DNA of 14,422 nt. Origin: Ulvibacterium sp039819225. Its GTDB lineage: Bacteria; Bacteroidota; Bacteroidia; Flavobacteriales; Flavobacteriaceae. The position numbers were made by a program, and so were the translations under genes. Below are positions 14,385-14,422 of this stretch, one piece after another. The notes beneath the pieces were generated by a model, which saw only the letters and a program-made list of their open reading frames with translations, did not search any database and had not been told where the DNA came from. Position 1 is the first letter of the stretch; each line of letters starts with the position of its first letter. The stretch lies in contig JBCBSN010000102.1 of assembly GCA_039819225.1 (NCBI GenBank), positions 1 through 14,422 on the forward strand, in the 5' to 3' direction.

Positions 14385-14422
14385 TTGCCTTTTACAAGAC
14401 AAATCAAAATATATTAAGTTAT

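Noticed and set aside
1..14422. CRISPR array, tRNA/rRNA, insertion sequence, prophage or defence genes
   Set aside because: I looked for regularly spaced repeats, terminal inverted repeats with a transposase, RNA-gene signatures and defence-type domains and saw none. The only tandem repeat (4589-4645) has no spacers.

Overview
The window looks like an ordinary chromosomal segment from a marine-type Flavobacteriaceae bacterium (Bacteroidota). Evidence for this: a SusC/RagA TonB-dependent transporter carrying STN and carboxypeptidase-like N-terminal domains, a paired ECF sigma factor and FecR anti-sigma factor, a PafA-type alkaline phosphatase, MlaE/MlaF genes, Bacteroidota-style -7 boxes (TAnnTTTG) instead of E. 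coli promoters, and weak Shine-Dalgarno signals. The genus cannot be fixed from sequence alone. I saw no insertion sequence, prophage, CRISPR array, rRNA or tRNA, and no recognisable defence or secretion system.

Layout. 1-552 (minus): the first 16 codons of a CrcB/FluC fluoride channel at the window edge, then a 60-residue one-helix and a 62-residue two-helix membrane protein. 589-4421 (plus): a MazG/PRA-PH-like NTP pyrophosphohydrolase, a SprT-like zinc metalloprotein, a monofunctional mannose-1-phosphate guanylyltransferase, and a DUF389 membrane protein starting 2 nt after it. 4422-4632: a convergent intergenic region with a perfect 16-bp palindrome and a degenerate tandem repeat that runs into the 3' end of the next gene. 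4633-6137 (minus): mlaE-mlaF, overlapping as TAATG; no MCE protein (MlaD) is present in the window. 6251-8729 (plus): pafA followed 7 nt later by murI. 8988-14384 (plus): ECF sigma factor, FecR anti-sigma factor and a 1145-residue SusC protein, complete to its stop. A SusD partner would be expected just beyond the right edge.

How the genes relate. The right third is the most coherent unit: a cell-surface-signalling locus in which ligand binding by the SusC barrel would be passed through its periplasmic STN domain to FecR, releasing the sigma factor that drives transcription of the transporter. Its substrate cannot be read from the sequence. The rest is housekeeping: nucleotide clean-up, GDP-mannose supply, outer-membrane lipid trafficking, extracytoplasmic phosphate scavenging and D-glutamate for peptidoglycan.

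The points most worth a second look are the repeat element at 4557-4645, the hairpin leader upstream of susC, the TTG-started sigma factor with a hydrophobic C-terminal tail, the coiled-coil extension on the DUF389 protein, and the two small membrane proteins of unknown function. I found no convincing undescribed system.
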